Below, piece by piece: positions 31,938-42,426 of a stretch of 64,000 nucleotides of DNA. The notes under the pieces were generated by a model. It made no database searches. It was given only the letters and a program-made list of their open reading frames with translations, and was not told the DNA's origin. The number at the start of each line of letters is the position of its first letter. The stretch's first letter is position 1. Origin of the DNA: Ochromonas danica (taxonomy: Eukaryota > Sar > Chrysophyceae > Chromulinales > Chromulinaceae); the NCBI GenBank assembly GCA_015146655.1, contig VKHL01000008.1:186001-250000 (forward strand). Direction: 5' to 3'. The translations under genes were made by a program, and so were the position numbers.

Positions 31938-32810
31938 TTAGAACTTGAGGTATTTCTGTAAAGGCAAATAGTACTTCTCCGGGGCATCAATATCACTGAA
32001 GATATCGATAGTATCAATATAGCCATTCTCATCCATATGCATAATCACAAAGCCTTCACCACTAGCGTCTATGGGTTCAATGCATTGATTCCCCTCCCAG
32101 ATCGCGGGAACGTCTTCGCATCGGCGAATCAGATCTACCATCTCATCTGCTTGAGGACCTTGAGCAGCCAGGCTCACATTTGACTCTTTCACCACCACCA
32201 CATTACCTTGATCCAACAATCGCTTGATCTTTTGTTGATCCTCGGAAATTGGAGGGTAGTATAGTAAGGTGGAACAGAAGTATACTCGATTGACGATAAG
32301 ACAACTCCCATCGGCGCGCACTCGAATCTCACTATTTAACACTCGTATGGACATGTCAGGGACATATTCTCCGAAGGAAAAGGCGTATCTCGCCATCTTT
32401 TCCACACCTCGGAGCATGGTAATATATGAGAAAGCTTTATCCAATACTTTAAGACTAGGACTATAGTCCGTAAAACGAATATCTGGGCGACAGTATTGAT
32501 CAAGAAAGCTCTGAATCATTGCCTTGTCACAGGAATTAGTAACATTAGCCAACATCAGGGGAATATTTCGTCTTAGATCATCTTTTGGAAGCCGAATGCG
32601 CTTCACACAAGTTCTGCGGCGAGCATTTCTACGCTCACGTGCTTCAGCCGAAAGAGGAGGATATTTGCGCTTGGGAGCGGTTGTTGAAGATGGGGCGAGC
32701 TCATTCAGCTCACCATTGGTGCTTAACAAGAACGCATCGTCTACGGGGCTGTCAAGCAGGAGGATGTCCTGTAAAATGGAATCATCATCAATCGATGAAT
32801 AGTCCATCAT
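31938..32810 (-). CDS. Basic-region plus NTF2/SnoaL-like protein, 290 aa
   Basis: Intronless. Residues about 1-45 are acidic, with the motif DDDSILQDILLLDSP, like an activation segment. Residues about 47-75 contain a basic patch (KRKYPP and ARERRNARRRTCVKRIR) resembling a bZIP basic region, but no leucine zipper follows. Residues about 95-180 have the pattern of an NTF2/SnoaL-like cone fold (QSFLDQYCRPDIRFTDYSPS, then alternating strands to VYFCSTLLYY). The C-terminus is acidic and ends in LPLQKYLKF. A nuclear regulator is a reasonable guess from composition, similar to degenerate bZIP-like proteins of stramenopiles. DNA binding is not shown. Two adjacent ATGs begin the ORF. Confidence 0.7.
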   Translation of the reverse strand: MMDYSSIDDDSILQDILLLDSPVDDAFLLSTNGELNELAPSSTTAPKRKYPPLSAEARERRNARRRTCVKRIRLPKDDLRRNIPLMLANVTNSCDKAMIQSFLDQYCRPDIRFTDYSPSLKVLDKAFSYITMLRGVEKMARYAFSFGEYVPDMSIRVLNSEIRVRADGSCLIVNRVYFCSTLLYYPPISEDQQKIKRLLDQGNVVVVKESNVSLAAQGPQADEMVDLIRRCEDVPAIWEGNQCIEPIDASGEGFVIMHMDENGYIDTIDIFSDIDAPEKYYLPLQKYLKF

Positions 32811-33090
32811 CCCTTTCTTCCTTCGTGTCTTTCAGCAGGTGCAGGTGTTTGTTTTTGCCATAGACTGGTCCACTGTAATCATCGCGCACGGGTGTGGGGC
32901 ATGGGGGGTGAGCTGGCGGAAGATGGACTAATAACCTCGAATAATAGAGTTTTGAATTAACCCGCAGTAGAGAGACAAGAAAGTGAATGAATGTCTTGCA
33001 CCATAGTCTAGTTGAGATGAAATGCAACAACGAATATATAATGATCTAACAGACTCTCTCTTGTTGATCTCATTTTGAAGCTTGCAAATA

Positions 33091-34484
33091 ATGGCTTTCA
33101 TCTCGAAAAAACTGGATGTGAGCCAAACTATTGTGGAAATAAAAGGCGATGAAGAGATTTGGTTCAATGACTCGAAACGATTTGTGAAACCCAGAGTAAC
33201 GATCGATATTGTGATGATCTATCATCAATTGATGGACTGTTTGGAAATTATTGGCAATCATCCGCAGCAGGAACGAGAAGCACCTCGCATTTATCTCAAT
33301 GTGTCCGTCTTGCACAATCTGGTCATCGACCAGAAAGAAGTTGATCGAAGAGTGGAGGAAAGACTTGAAATGAACATTCGGAACAAGAAAGTCACTGAGA
33401 AATCTGAGGTGGTTGAGGCCGTAGAGCACGACATGTTGATGAGTCACCTGTTGTCGCACCTCCGAGTCGTGGAGGACGAGGGACTGGCTGCGGGCACTTC
33501 CTTTACAATCACCTTGCTGGCCCCTGGCACAGCAAAAGAAGAGGAAGGTGAACAGTTAAATTATCACAATGTCAGCGCTATTTTGCCGAGCAAGCCCTCT
33601 GAAGTAATCCCTTGCGTTGTCTTCTTTCCCAAGAGATTCAATATGAGGTAATAACAGTGTTTCCACTACCCCTTTTTGATGTGAGGCTTACCGTCGCATT
33701 GCTGCTATTGTGTTGTGCTTCTAGTACGAAAGATTTTATGTCTTCATTACATGACATGTCTCAAGAAATTCGTCAACTCGCTCATGTGGCATCTGTCTTA
33801 GTTGACAATATTCACGTCAGCCGGGCCCAGGTTCGACTTCGCGATTATGCGCCTGCGCGAAAGCGCTGGCTGACGGCTATTAAGAAGGTTCAGAACATTA
33901 ACATGGTGAACAAAGTTCGTGTTCGACTTGATGCTATAGCCCAACGGGATGCAAGGAAGGCCGCCAAAGATGAGCTAAATGCTGCTCGTGCACATCCTCG
34001 TATTCTGCGTCGTACCCTTGATCACCAACCTTCGGAGGATAAACAAGTTGTTTCTCCGTCTCGAAGACTTCTTTTGAAACCAGCTACTCTCCCTCATATC
34101 CAATTTTATAAGGAAGAGGGAACAGGTGATGATCGAAGATCTCCCTGTAGTTCTCCTCTGCGCAGTTTACAACGATCGTCCACCTTGGGTGTGGGATCTG
34201 GCAAACGTCGAGAACGAGCTTTAACGTTTGAGCCATCTCCGACTTCGACTGCAGGGATGCAGAGAATGCCGTTCCATGATAAATGCGATCGCGACAAGCT
34301 GTTACCTGCTTTCGGACTTGCCAGTTCCTCATCTGGTGGATCTACGACTGGTCGTGATAGCCCCACTCTTGTAGAGAGCTTTGTTCACACTGCTAGTAGA
34401 TCCCCTCGTCCTGTGAGCAGTCGTGCCTATGATCCGAGCTACGCTTTGGCTGTGACTATGAAATGTGACCTTCCCTCGCCTTGA
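33091..34484 (+). CDS. Novel family, paralog 3 (438 aa)
   Basis: Two exons, 33091-33647 and 33725-34484. The ATG at 33091 is used; upstream in-frame codons lack an ATG. The N-terminal domain has FNDSKRFVKPRVTIDIVMIY and CLEIIGNHPQQEREAPRIYL, ending in VVFFPKRFNM. The helical part contains DYAPARKRWLTAIKKV and PRILRRTLD, nearly the same as paralog 1. The Ser-rich linker ends in the C-terminal signature PTLVESFVHTAS...YALAVTMKCDL. The intron position and phase equal those of paralog 1. It lies 280 bp from the divergent NTF2-like gene, repeating the +/- alternation seen at paralogs 1 and 2. Confidence 0.8.
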
Positions 34485-35273
34485 AGTTATTATGTTTGAT
34501 TCAAGAGATCGTGTGTCATTTTTTGTTTTGTTTTGTTTTCTCCATCGCATTTCCCTGTTTGTTAGGTGTTCCTTGAGTGTCTGTTTGCATGTGGCTCTTT
34601 TGTGTTGACGTTAGTTTCATTTTTCGTTGTTTTGGGAAGTCTTCCTCGCATGTCTTATTACAATAACAGCGTGCATTTATTGATGACGCAAGCGTGACTA
34701 GTCATTTTACTAATTCGCAGCATCGTATCTCGTTTATTCATGCAGCCTGAATTTGAATTGTTGCTTTGCTCACTTTTCTGCTGATTGTTGATAAATTTAG
34801 TTGTGTGAAGTGGTGACAGCTTTTAGACTAGTTTCTGTTTGGATTTTTATTCCAATTGGAAGAAGGTTAATAGGCAGTAGTAATTAGTGTCTCTTGGTGC
34901 TCACCTCACTTTCAATACGTTCACACAATCATGCCTAAACACCCGAGCTTTCAACATGCCGACAGAAAAAGGTTCTTAATTGGAGACAAAGGACCCAATT
35001 AATTAGAGTATGATCAATTACTGGCTATGGCCGGCAGAGAAGATAACTTAATACAACCTAACCCGCTTAAGGGCTCCTCTCATTTCTACTCACTCCTCCT
35101 AGTAGTATCAAAGACGCTAATAAGACAATGAATGTGAAGAGAGTCATGAACAGGACAGAGGACAGACAAAAAAATATTGCAGATAAGCTGCATATCCACG
35201 TTTCTACTGACATGATGATGAACGACAACATTATTAACTTGAATTGAATATTGGCCGGATTGGCCAAGATCGC
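34485..35273. other. Intergenic region, 34.5-35.3 kb
   Basis: 789 bp between convergent genes. It includes a (TTTTG)-type run at about 34520-34540. Small ORFs show no protein feature. No other gene seen. Confidence 0.45.
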
Positions 35274-37326
35274 TCACTGCGGATCTTGGGGCACAAATTG
35301 ATTTGGCACAACTGCATTTCGACCAATGATAGCAGACAGACCGCCACGACTTTGATTAGCACTTCTGTTGCCTTCAGACACCGAGCCTTTGCTCTGACTA
35401 TGGTTCCTATCATACGACAGATTGTTGACAGAGTTGCCCAGCACATTCGAGTAGATGCGACTGAGAATGGTGGAAGCCTTGCCGCTGCTTTGCTTGCCGT
35501 TGCTTCTGCCTCTCTTGCGAGTTTTATTGGCTGTGAATCAAACAACACCAACACCAACACCAACGCATTCAATATGTTGCGATATAAACGAGAAGAGGAG
35601 CCAGGAAGCAACTTAACCCACCATTGACGACATAGGCTTTCATGAACTGCTCCTGTTCTTCCTTCGAAAAGAACTGACGCTTCTGCACCACTAAGAAATA
35701 ATAGCAAAGAATCCCCACAGTGAAGACAAAAAGGGCGAGACCCTGTCCTTCATTGTCATCTGGATTAAAGTGAAAACTGATAAAAAACATCATCAATAAG
35801 AAACACATGACAAATATGGCCCCCGGTATTCCAAATGGACTCGTCACGCCTCTCTCCATATTTGAAAACCGAGTAGCGAAGATCATGTAAGAAATTAGCA
35901 GAAATTGATACATTAGAGCATTCAGAAGCTCGCCAGTTCGAGAAAAGATCTTATAATAGTTGTTGATGAGGCAGAAGCCAGCTAGCAAGAGGCTGAAGCA
36001 TAATACAGAACAAGCAAACACTGCCATCGTTGGTTTGGGGCCATGAACCAAGTCATTCACCTCCTCACAATTATTCATATTGTTGCCTTCGCCGTCTACA
36101 TCACGAGGAACCACTGAAGTGGCTTGAGCTACAGGCTGACTGCTATCTTTCACTCTCTCGCTCTGGCCCATGGCCAGGAAAGGTGGCAGCAAGCCTGAGC
36201 TCGCCATCGACCTCACTTGACGAGCCGTGCAATAGAAAAACCCCAGGCTGGAGCCCAATGCTCCTGGGAGAGAAAATAAAGTGACCAGCTTGTCATCAGT
36301 AGACAATATCATTCTCAGTCCCGAATTATATGCAAAAGCTTCATTGTCTAGAGTGGCATCAACATAATTGTATGCAGCCTGAGCAATAATAGAAGCAAAT
36401 GCGGCAACTACAGACCAAGTCATCACATGGATTAGGGCCCTGGGGACGATATCGGTTCCCTGCTTAAGCACAACAGTGCTATCAAACAAACGCAACAACA
36501 CTGCACAGCACAGTGTATCTTACCTGATTGTCCACACAAGTGCGGACTGCATCAAGAGCGGAAAGTAGATAGCTAGCATAGGAGAAGCCCATAAAAAAGC
36601 GTTGAGGATCAGAGTCCCAGTGAGAGGCAGAAATGTTCCTGACCGATCCTTTGCCCATGGCTCCAAAGATAAACATCAGTTGAACGACAAAGATCATCAA
36701 GCCCACCACAGCAATTGCCCACCATAAGAGTTTCGTTCGAAAGAAGTGCACCACGTTGAAGACTATTAGGAAACCCAGCCAAATCAAGATCTGGTACTTC
36801 TCCTCGAAGCCGTAGACATAAAGAAACACACTTCCCAAGCGAAACAAGCTAAAGGTGGCATAGAAGATGTACTTTGCCGCCTCAAACATGCCAGCTACAT
36901 AACCCATCATGGGACCCATGGCACAGCGAGAGTAACCATAGCACCCGCCAGAGAAGGGTACAATGGAAACCAACTCAGCGAAGCTGAAGGTTAATACGAT
37001 GAAAGCCATTGAGTAGACAGCAACAACTACCAAGTAGAGCTCAAAGCCCAGTAGTCCATAGCCTGGAAGCACAGAGATGACCACTCGAATCAGAATGGCG
37101 AGCAGGTGGAAAGGAGCAACTGATGACTCACCAATATGCCATCTTGAGATTTGTCTTCCACACATGATGCATAACCCTATTCAGCATTTCATCATATCAC
37201 GTCACATTATCACAAGGTATTATGGTATGATGGTGCACACAGAAAGAGAGAGTTATGTAACCTACCTAGAGCATAGACGAACAAGACAGTGGGCATGCTG
37301 AAGGCTTTCTTTACGACTCCCAACAT
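35274..37326 (-). CDS. Amino acid permease, APC superfamily
   Basis: Five exons: 37326-37266, 37176-37132, 37062-36524, 36459-35622 and 35530-35274, giving 579 aa. The protein has about 12 hydrophobic helices. Helix 1 carries the unwound G-x-G-type substrate site. The FAELVSIVPFSGGCYGYSRCAMGP segment (helix 2-3) is a strong APC mark, as is FALPGALGSSLGFFYCTARQV in the middle (here LFSLPGALGSS). A long cytosolic loop at about residues 355-400 is acidic. The C-terminal tail is polar and Ser/Asn-rich. It most likely imports amino acids or related amines across the plasma or vacuolar membrane; the substrate cannot be read. The last intron is assigned with donor G|GTGGGT because this keeps a long polar tail open. 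A broken relative lies immediately upstream. Confidence 0.85.
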
Positions 37327-38079
37327 AAGAAGAAGACTGTTAAAAAGGTGGTGCTGTTAGAAGACTAATGAATACTAATTGTCTTTTGTTCTGATTTGTG
37401 CGGCGATATTAGTTGTTGATACAATTAGGGTGAGCGAAAGAAGAGTGAGCTGATGGCAGAGCAGACGAGGAGATTAAACTGACTCCCATCTTGTTGAAAG
37501 TGCCTTCTAACATCGCAGTTTTCAACTCAGTCTTCACTTTAGTCTCCATCTCTTCAGGATGCTGCTTGAGGGCTCCGTGATGATGGGTCCCATAGTGCAG
37601 CGAACATATCCATCGCATCCACCAGAGAAGGGCACAATGGAGACCATCTCACTCAAGGAGCAGTCAGGTCGATTCTTTCCCTGCTGATCACGATTGCAAA
37701 TAGATTTTAAGTAAGTCGATTACAAATGATCTAAGACATCACGGAGACAAAGATAGCAATGAGATACAAGTAGAACCCACGCATCGCGATGCCGCATTCA
37801 ACTTCAACACTTGCTTGCCATTCATAATGCAGATACCAAAATCAGACAGTCACGCTTTAGTCTAGAAGATAGTCAGGACAGTGGGCAGCAGTACATGGAT
37901 GGCTTCTCTCACCCAGAGGGCAGGTGGCGGCTAATCAACTCGAAGTTGTGTTTTTACAGTAGGCCCACGCATGGTAACAATCAGAACGCAAGTGAAACGT
38001 CTGCTGCACACTGGGCGGCTGTTCCCAGCTGATCGTTGCGCTTCAATAAAAACCATTCTGTTGCTATTCCGACCATCCC
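37327..38079. other. Intergenic region containing APC pseudogene fragment
   Basis: 753 bp between the divergent APC permease and TTLL genes. The middle holds fragments of a second permease (listed separately). The rest, including the TTLL promoter, has no recognised feature. Confidence 0.5.
37560..37815 (-). pseudogene. Fragments of a second APC permease
   Basis: Two pieces on the minus strand match the neighbouring permease. About 37740-37800 encodes GIAMRGFYLYLIAIFVSVM (compare GYGLLGFELYLVVVAVYSM), and about 37565-37640 encodes SEMVSIVPFSGGCDGYVRCT followed by MGPI (compare AELVSIVPFSGGCYGYSRCA then MGPM). Between them is a stop and sequence without similarity, and nothing downstream continues the protein. 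The second piece is very well preserved, so loss is fairly recent. It is best explained as a tandem duplicate of the permease gene that decayed, or as a partial duplication. Confidence 0.75.
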
Positions 38080-39750
38080 ATGTATCCAACACGTCCAAGC
38101 ATATCATCAGAGAGGAGTCCGATAAAGCGGGTGAAGCTGATGGAGAGGAAGACGTTGGATTCGATTGATGCGGCAACTTCTTCCTTGCATAAGCCATTGA
38201 AGAAATCGCAAAGCAGCCTCAGCTCCTTCCCGGTTCTTGCCACGAAGGCCCCGCTTTCTCAAAGACAACCTTCCCCACCTCGAGCTGTTACCCGCCTACC
38301 TGGTATTGATGGAAAGCAGAGGAAAGGCAGCCGAGTTTATCGTTATAAGGTATTAATATAGTCTATCATCACTTCTTCCCTCTTCATCCCACCATGTGCT
38401 GTAACTCACTCGTTTGGGCCACAGATACTTCCTGGTAACAACAGTCGCTGCGTTATGGCAGCAATGAAGCGTCGGCCTTGGTGGCACGCGCTGCTCTCTG
38501 CTGACGACGAGGAGACGCTGGCCGCCACACAGCCCACTTTCCTCTGGGAAATGTACCGAAACTCGGCCAGGTACAAAAATGGACAATTCCGACAAACATT
38601 ACTCAATCGCATCCAAAGAAATAGCTGCTTAGTGACCAAGAAGGGTATCTACTTGTCCATTAAAGCCTATTGTGAACGAACCAATGCAGACATGCTCTCG
38701 ATCATTCCCCGCACCTTCTACCTGGCGCCTGGGAGTGGAGGGAAAAGCATGAAAGATGATGATCTCGCTAGCTTTGAGGAATACAACCAGACACTCTCCA
38801 CTGAAGGAAAGTCTCCGGAGGAGGCGATCTGGATCCTCAAACCTGCCTCGAAAACAAATCGTGGATTTGGAATCAAAGTTGTGAAGGGTTTATCTGCTGT
38901 CATGAAGACTGTACAAAGAGTTTCTTCTGCTTCATCTACTCATTCTGATGAGTCATCGATGCCAGAAGATGAGCCAGCAGAGTCTATTCCTGACAAGGAC
39001 AATCCTCTCTTCAAAGTAGCTCGCAAGATAGCTCGACAAGATGGATACATCGTGCAACAATATATGGAGCGTCCATTGCTTGTAGATGGTCGAAAGTTCG
39101 ACATTCGTTGCTTCGTCTTGGTCACTGTGTTTGATAGCAAGCGACGCCAAGGCAATGGAATAGACACTACCAGCCAGAAGGAAGTGAAGGCATACTTCTT
39201 TTCCGATGCCTATGTGCGCACAAGTTGCAAGAAATACAACCTGGACAAATTAGGTGATCGAGCGACACATTTGACAAACGATGCAGTTCAGAAGCATGTC
39301 AATGGCTATGGACAGTTCGAGCAGGGAAATAAGCTCTCCCTGTCTGAATGGCAGACATTCATAGATACTGAATATCCTCATGCACCCAAGAACGTTGTCT
39401 TTGACCGCGTTTTCCCAGAGATTAAAAGATTGTCTCGGCTGTCCGTTGAGGCTTGTGCTGAACCCTTCTCACAAACAGAGATCAATCGCTCGTTCGAACT
39501 CTTCGGTTACGACTACATGATCACAGAGGACTTTCAGCCAGTGCTGATTGAAGTGAACACGAATCCTTGCTTGGAGTTTGTTTGTCCACTCTTAACGGAC
39601 ATAATCTCTCGCGTCGTGGATGACTCTTTCAAGCTCACTCTTGATGTGCTCTATCCTCCGCCAGGAAAGGCGTCGAGGACAAAAGCCAGCGAGGAAGCTT
39701 GGCAAGCACTTCAAAGCGAAAAGAACAGTTTTGAGCCTCTCTATCCGTGA
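38080..39750 (+). CDS. Tubulin tyrosine ligase-like (TTLL) enzyme
   Basis: Two exons, 38080-38349 and 38425-39750, give 531 aa. TTLL enzymes are ATP-grasp ligases that add Glu, Gly or Tyr to tubulin tails, mainly in cilia. The first 90 residues are a basic Ser-rich leader. The catalytic part starts at YKILPGNNSRCVMAAMKRR. Motifs in order are KPASKTNRGFGIKV (nucleotide binding), LVDGRKFDIRCFVLVT, HLTNDAVQKHVNGYGQFEQG, and YDYMITEDFQPVLIEVNTNP with the Mg-binding Glu and Asn. All core residues are present. The C-terminal MT-binding extension of long polyglutamylases is absent, so it is a short-form enzyme. Which amino acid it adds cannot be decided from motifs I can read. Confidence 0.88.
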
Positions 39751-40617
39751 GTGTGCTCATCCTGTTGTTTGAGATTGTCTATATAGCCTATCAATCATCT
39801 TATGAAGGAGAGTCTGCTATTTCAGGTTTTCTATGTCCAACAGCCTCTCCTTTTCATTCCCTTCAAGAATCATGATATTTATGTATATGTGTTTTGTTTC
39901 GTTAGCTTGTTAGATCGTACATAAATAGTTGTGTATGTATGTGTTGTCTGTGGTAGGGAGAAAGGGTCGATCAAGTGTCTGTATCTCGCCGATTCCTTTC
40001 TGTTATTGCCCTTGTAGGAAGTGAATGGTATGACTAACTGGTCTTATACCGTCTAACATATCATCCACGCGAGAAACAAAATCCACAGCTAGTGCTGTAC
40101 ATTGCATTTCATTTCCTCCCGCTACCGTAATCCAACAATTTGTACGTGCACAAACAAAACGACCTCGTTACTATTCAATCACCGCGACAGCTCTGTACAG
40201 GTATATCACAAATCCGTCTGAAGAACAAAAACAATTAGCTGTACTACAAAATGGTCCAGCTATTCAATACAATGTACAGTAAATCACAATTGAACCGAAA
40301 TTCAAGGAAAAATCCTGCAATTGCACGTCATAGACCCACTTCTCTACGAAACTCCGAAAACCCGGAAGACCCACTTCTCCTCACTGCAACTGCACCGAGT
40401 GGGTGGGGAGGGCGAGGAGAGAGCGCGAAGAATTGATTGGCAGGCTCAGAGCGATGCTGTTCTTCCATTTCTGTCTTGTTTTGGCTTTGGTTATCGCTGT
40501 TCATGCCTTTGAGATCCGAAGCTACTCTGTGCGCAGGAATGTGTTGAAAGCCTCTGTGGTTGAAGACTATGCAGAGTAGGACTACCCTACCAACAACTCT
40601 GCTGCCTCACATCAAAC
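39751..40617. other. Intergenic region with a signal-peptide ORF
   Basis: 867 bp. Bases 39751-40440 hold no convincing gene. At 40454-40582 there is a 42-codon ORF starting MLFFHFCLVLALVIAVHAFE, described separately. Confidence 0.5.
40454..40582 (+). other. Signal-peptide-like upstream ORF before acetylornithine aminotransferase
   Basis: The ORF encodes a textbook signal peptide (MLFFHFCLVLALVIAVHA) followed directly by Phe, then RSYSVRRNVLKAS, a basic hydroxylated stretch. This is the structure of bipartite plastid presequences in heterokont algae, in which Phe follows the cleavage site. It ends at a TAG 35 bp before the aminotransferase ATG and is in a different frame, and no GT-AG intron of suitable phase was found to join them. 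It may be an upstream ORF, a misassigned start with a sequence error, or part of an alternative first exon. Confidence 0.4.
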
Positions 40618-41918
40618 ATGGCTAACCCTTCTGTGCATAGAAATGTGATGAACACTTATGGCAGGTATCCTCTGACCATCAGCCATGGCAAAGGCTGTGT
40701 GGTCTATGACAGCGAAGGAAAGTCTTATCTGGACTGCGCTTCAGGCATTGCCACCTGCGCCTTGGGTGAGTCACCATGTCTCTCTCTGTCTCAGTGCTCA
40801 CTCCACAATACCCTTCTTGACCGCTTCTTCTTGCTACAGGCCATTCTCATCCTGGACTGAAAGCCGCGGTATCTGCACAGATGGATCGTATTCATCACTG
40901 CAGCAATCTCTATTTCATCCCTCAACAGGCTGCTTTGGCCAAGTGGCTGGTCAAGACCTCCTGCTTCGACAAGGTCTTCTTCTGCAATTCTGGAGCTGAA
41001 GCGAATGAAGCCGCCATTAAGCTCACTCGCAAGTATGCTCACTCCAAGTTGGGAGTGGATGTGCCTGTGATCATCACCGCCAAAAACTCTTTCCACGGCC
41101 GCACTGTGACCACCGTCACTGCCACGGGACAGGCAAAGTACCAGAAAGACTTTGGACCGCTAACTCCAGGATTTGATTATGTAGAGTACAATAATCTCCA
41201 GGCACTGCAGGACTTAGTGCACTCCATCAACAATGATCCCTCTCAGCCTGGCCGTCGAGTTGCGGGTATCATGATGGAGAGCTTGCAAGGCGAAGGAGGC
41301 ATTAAGCCTGGAGATTTGGACTTCTTCCGTGGAATTCGCAAGATTTGCGATGAAACTGACGCTGTCATGATCATCGATGAGGTGCAAACAGGCATGGGCC
41401 GCACGGGAAATCTCTGGGGCTATCAGCATCTCGGCGTGGAACCTGATGTGATTACCAATGCCAAGGCTTTGGGTGGAGGCGTCCCTATTGGTGCTATGCT
41501 GTGCAAGGAGAAGTTCAACGTCTTCCAACCTGGTGATCACGCCTCGACTTATGGAGGCAATCCTCTGGCTTGTGCTGCTGGTTTGGCCGTTACTGAGGCC
41601 TTCGAGAAAGAACACATCTTAGCAAATGTCCAAGCTCGCGGTGAACAGTTCCGCGACTTGGTTGGGAAGATGAAGGAGAAGTACCCTTCTTTGGTGAAAG
41701 ATGTGCGCGGGTGGGGATTGATCAACGGTGTGGAAATACAAGAATCCTCACCTTTGACAGCCGCAGACGTGACCAAGAAGCTCATGAGTGAAGGAGTGTT
41801 GGTGGTGCCAGCAGGACCCAAGGTCATTCGCTTTGTGCCTCCTCTGATCATCTCCGAAAAGGAAATCACTGAAGCCGTGCACAAGTTGGAGCATGCTTTC
41901 AAGTCTCTTTCCGAGTAG
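40618..41918 (+). CDS. argD: Acetylornithine aminotransferase (class III, PLP)
   Basis: This enzyme converts N-acetylglutamate semialdehyde to N-acetylornithine in arginine synthesis. Two exons, 40618-40765 and 40840-41918, give 408 aa, close to bacterial ArgD (about 400). Motifs: [15 protein letters not shown] at the start, [52 protein letters not shown], and the PLP lysine in [14 protein letters not shown] (Lys258). The C-terminal [11 protein letters not shown] and [12 protein letters not shown] are typical of the ArgD branch rather than ornithine or GABA aminotransferases. From the ATG at 40618 the protein has no targeting peptide. An upstream signal-peptide ORF may be relevant to location. 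Confidence 0.9.
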
Positions 41919-42426
41919 AGCAGTGGCATCTTACCTGGTCAGACTGCCCTGGCACTACCCAGCGGAAGATGATGCTGAGGGTTACAGTAGTCTACATGGA
42001 ATAGTCTACATCGAAGATCGATTTTGGGTTGGAGATTTTGCTAACATTTTCTGAGACTAGACTTGTGAACTAATTATGAGTAAATAGTTTAAGCTAACTA
42101 AATACTTTATTTTCTTTTTGCTATTGACCTCTCTATACTACTTACTACTCGACTAGTCTAGTTACTAGTTACACTGCTGCAAACCTTGCTATCAGAGTCT
42201 GGGTGGTATCTGAGTTTGGGTATCTGGATCTGGGTATCTGGCTGTCTTGCGGTCTGGATCTGCGGCTCCCAACCTTCCTGCTTTTCATCCGCTCTGCTGC
42301 TGGTCAGTGACAAATCAGAACTAAAGCCATGAACATCAATCGAACTAGCAAGTTTGCCGTCTTTGACGCTCCCGGAGGTAGGTGTTCTCTTCTCTTCAGC
42401 TGGCTTTGACTGACTGATGTCTAACA
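41919..42426. promoter_or_regulatory. Intergenic region before TyrRS
   Basis: 508 bp between tandem + genes. It includes a short repeat of the form TGGGTATCTGG(A/C)T at about 42213-42245. It probably holds the aminotransferase 3' end and the TyrRS promoter. No gene. Confidence 0.4.
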
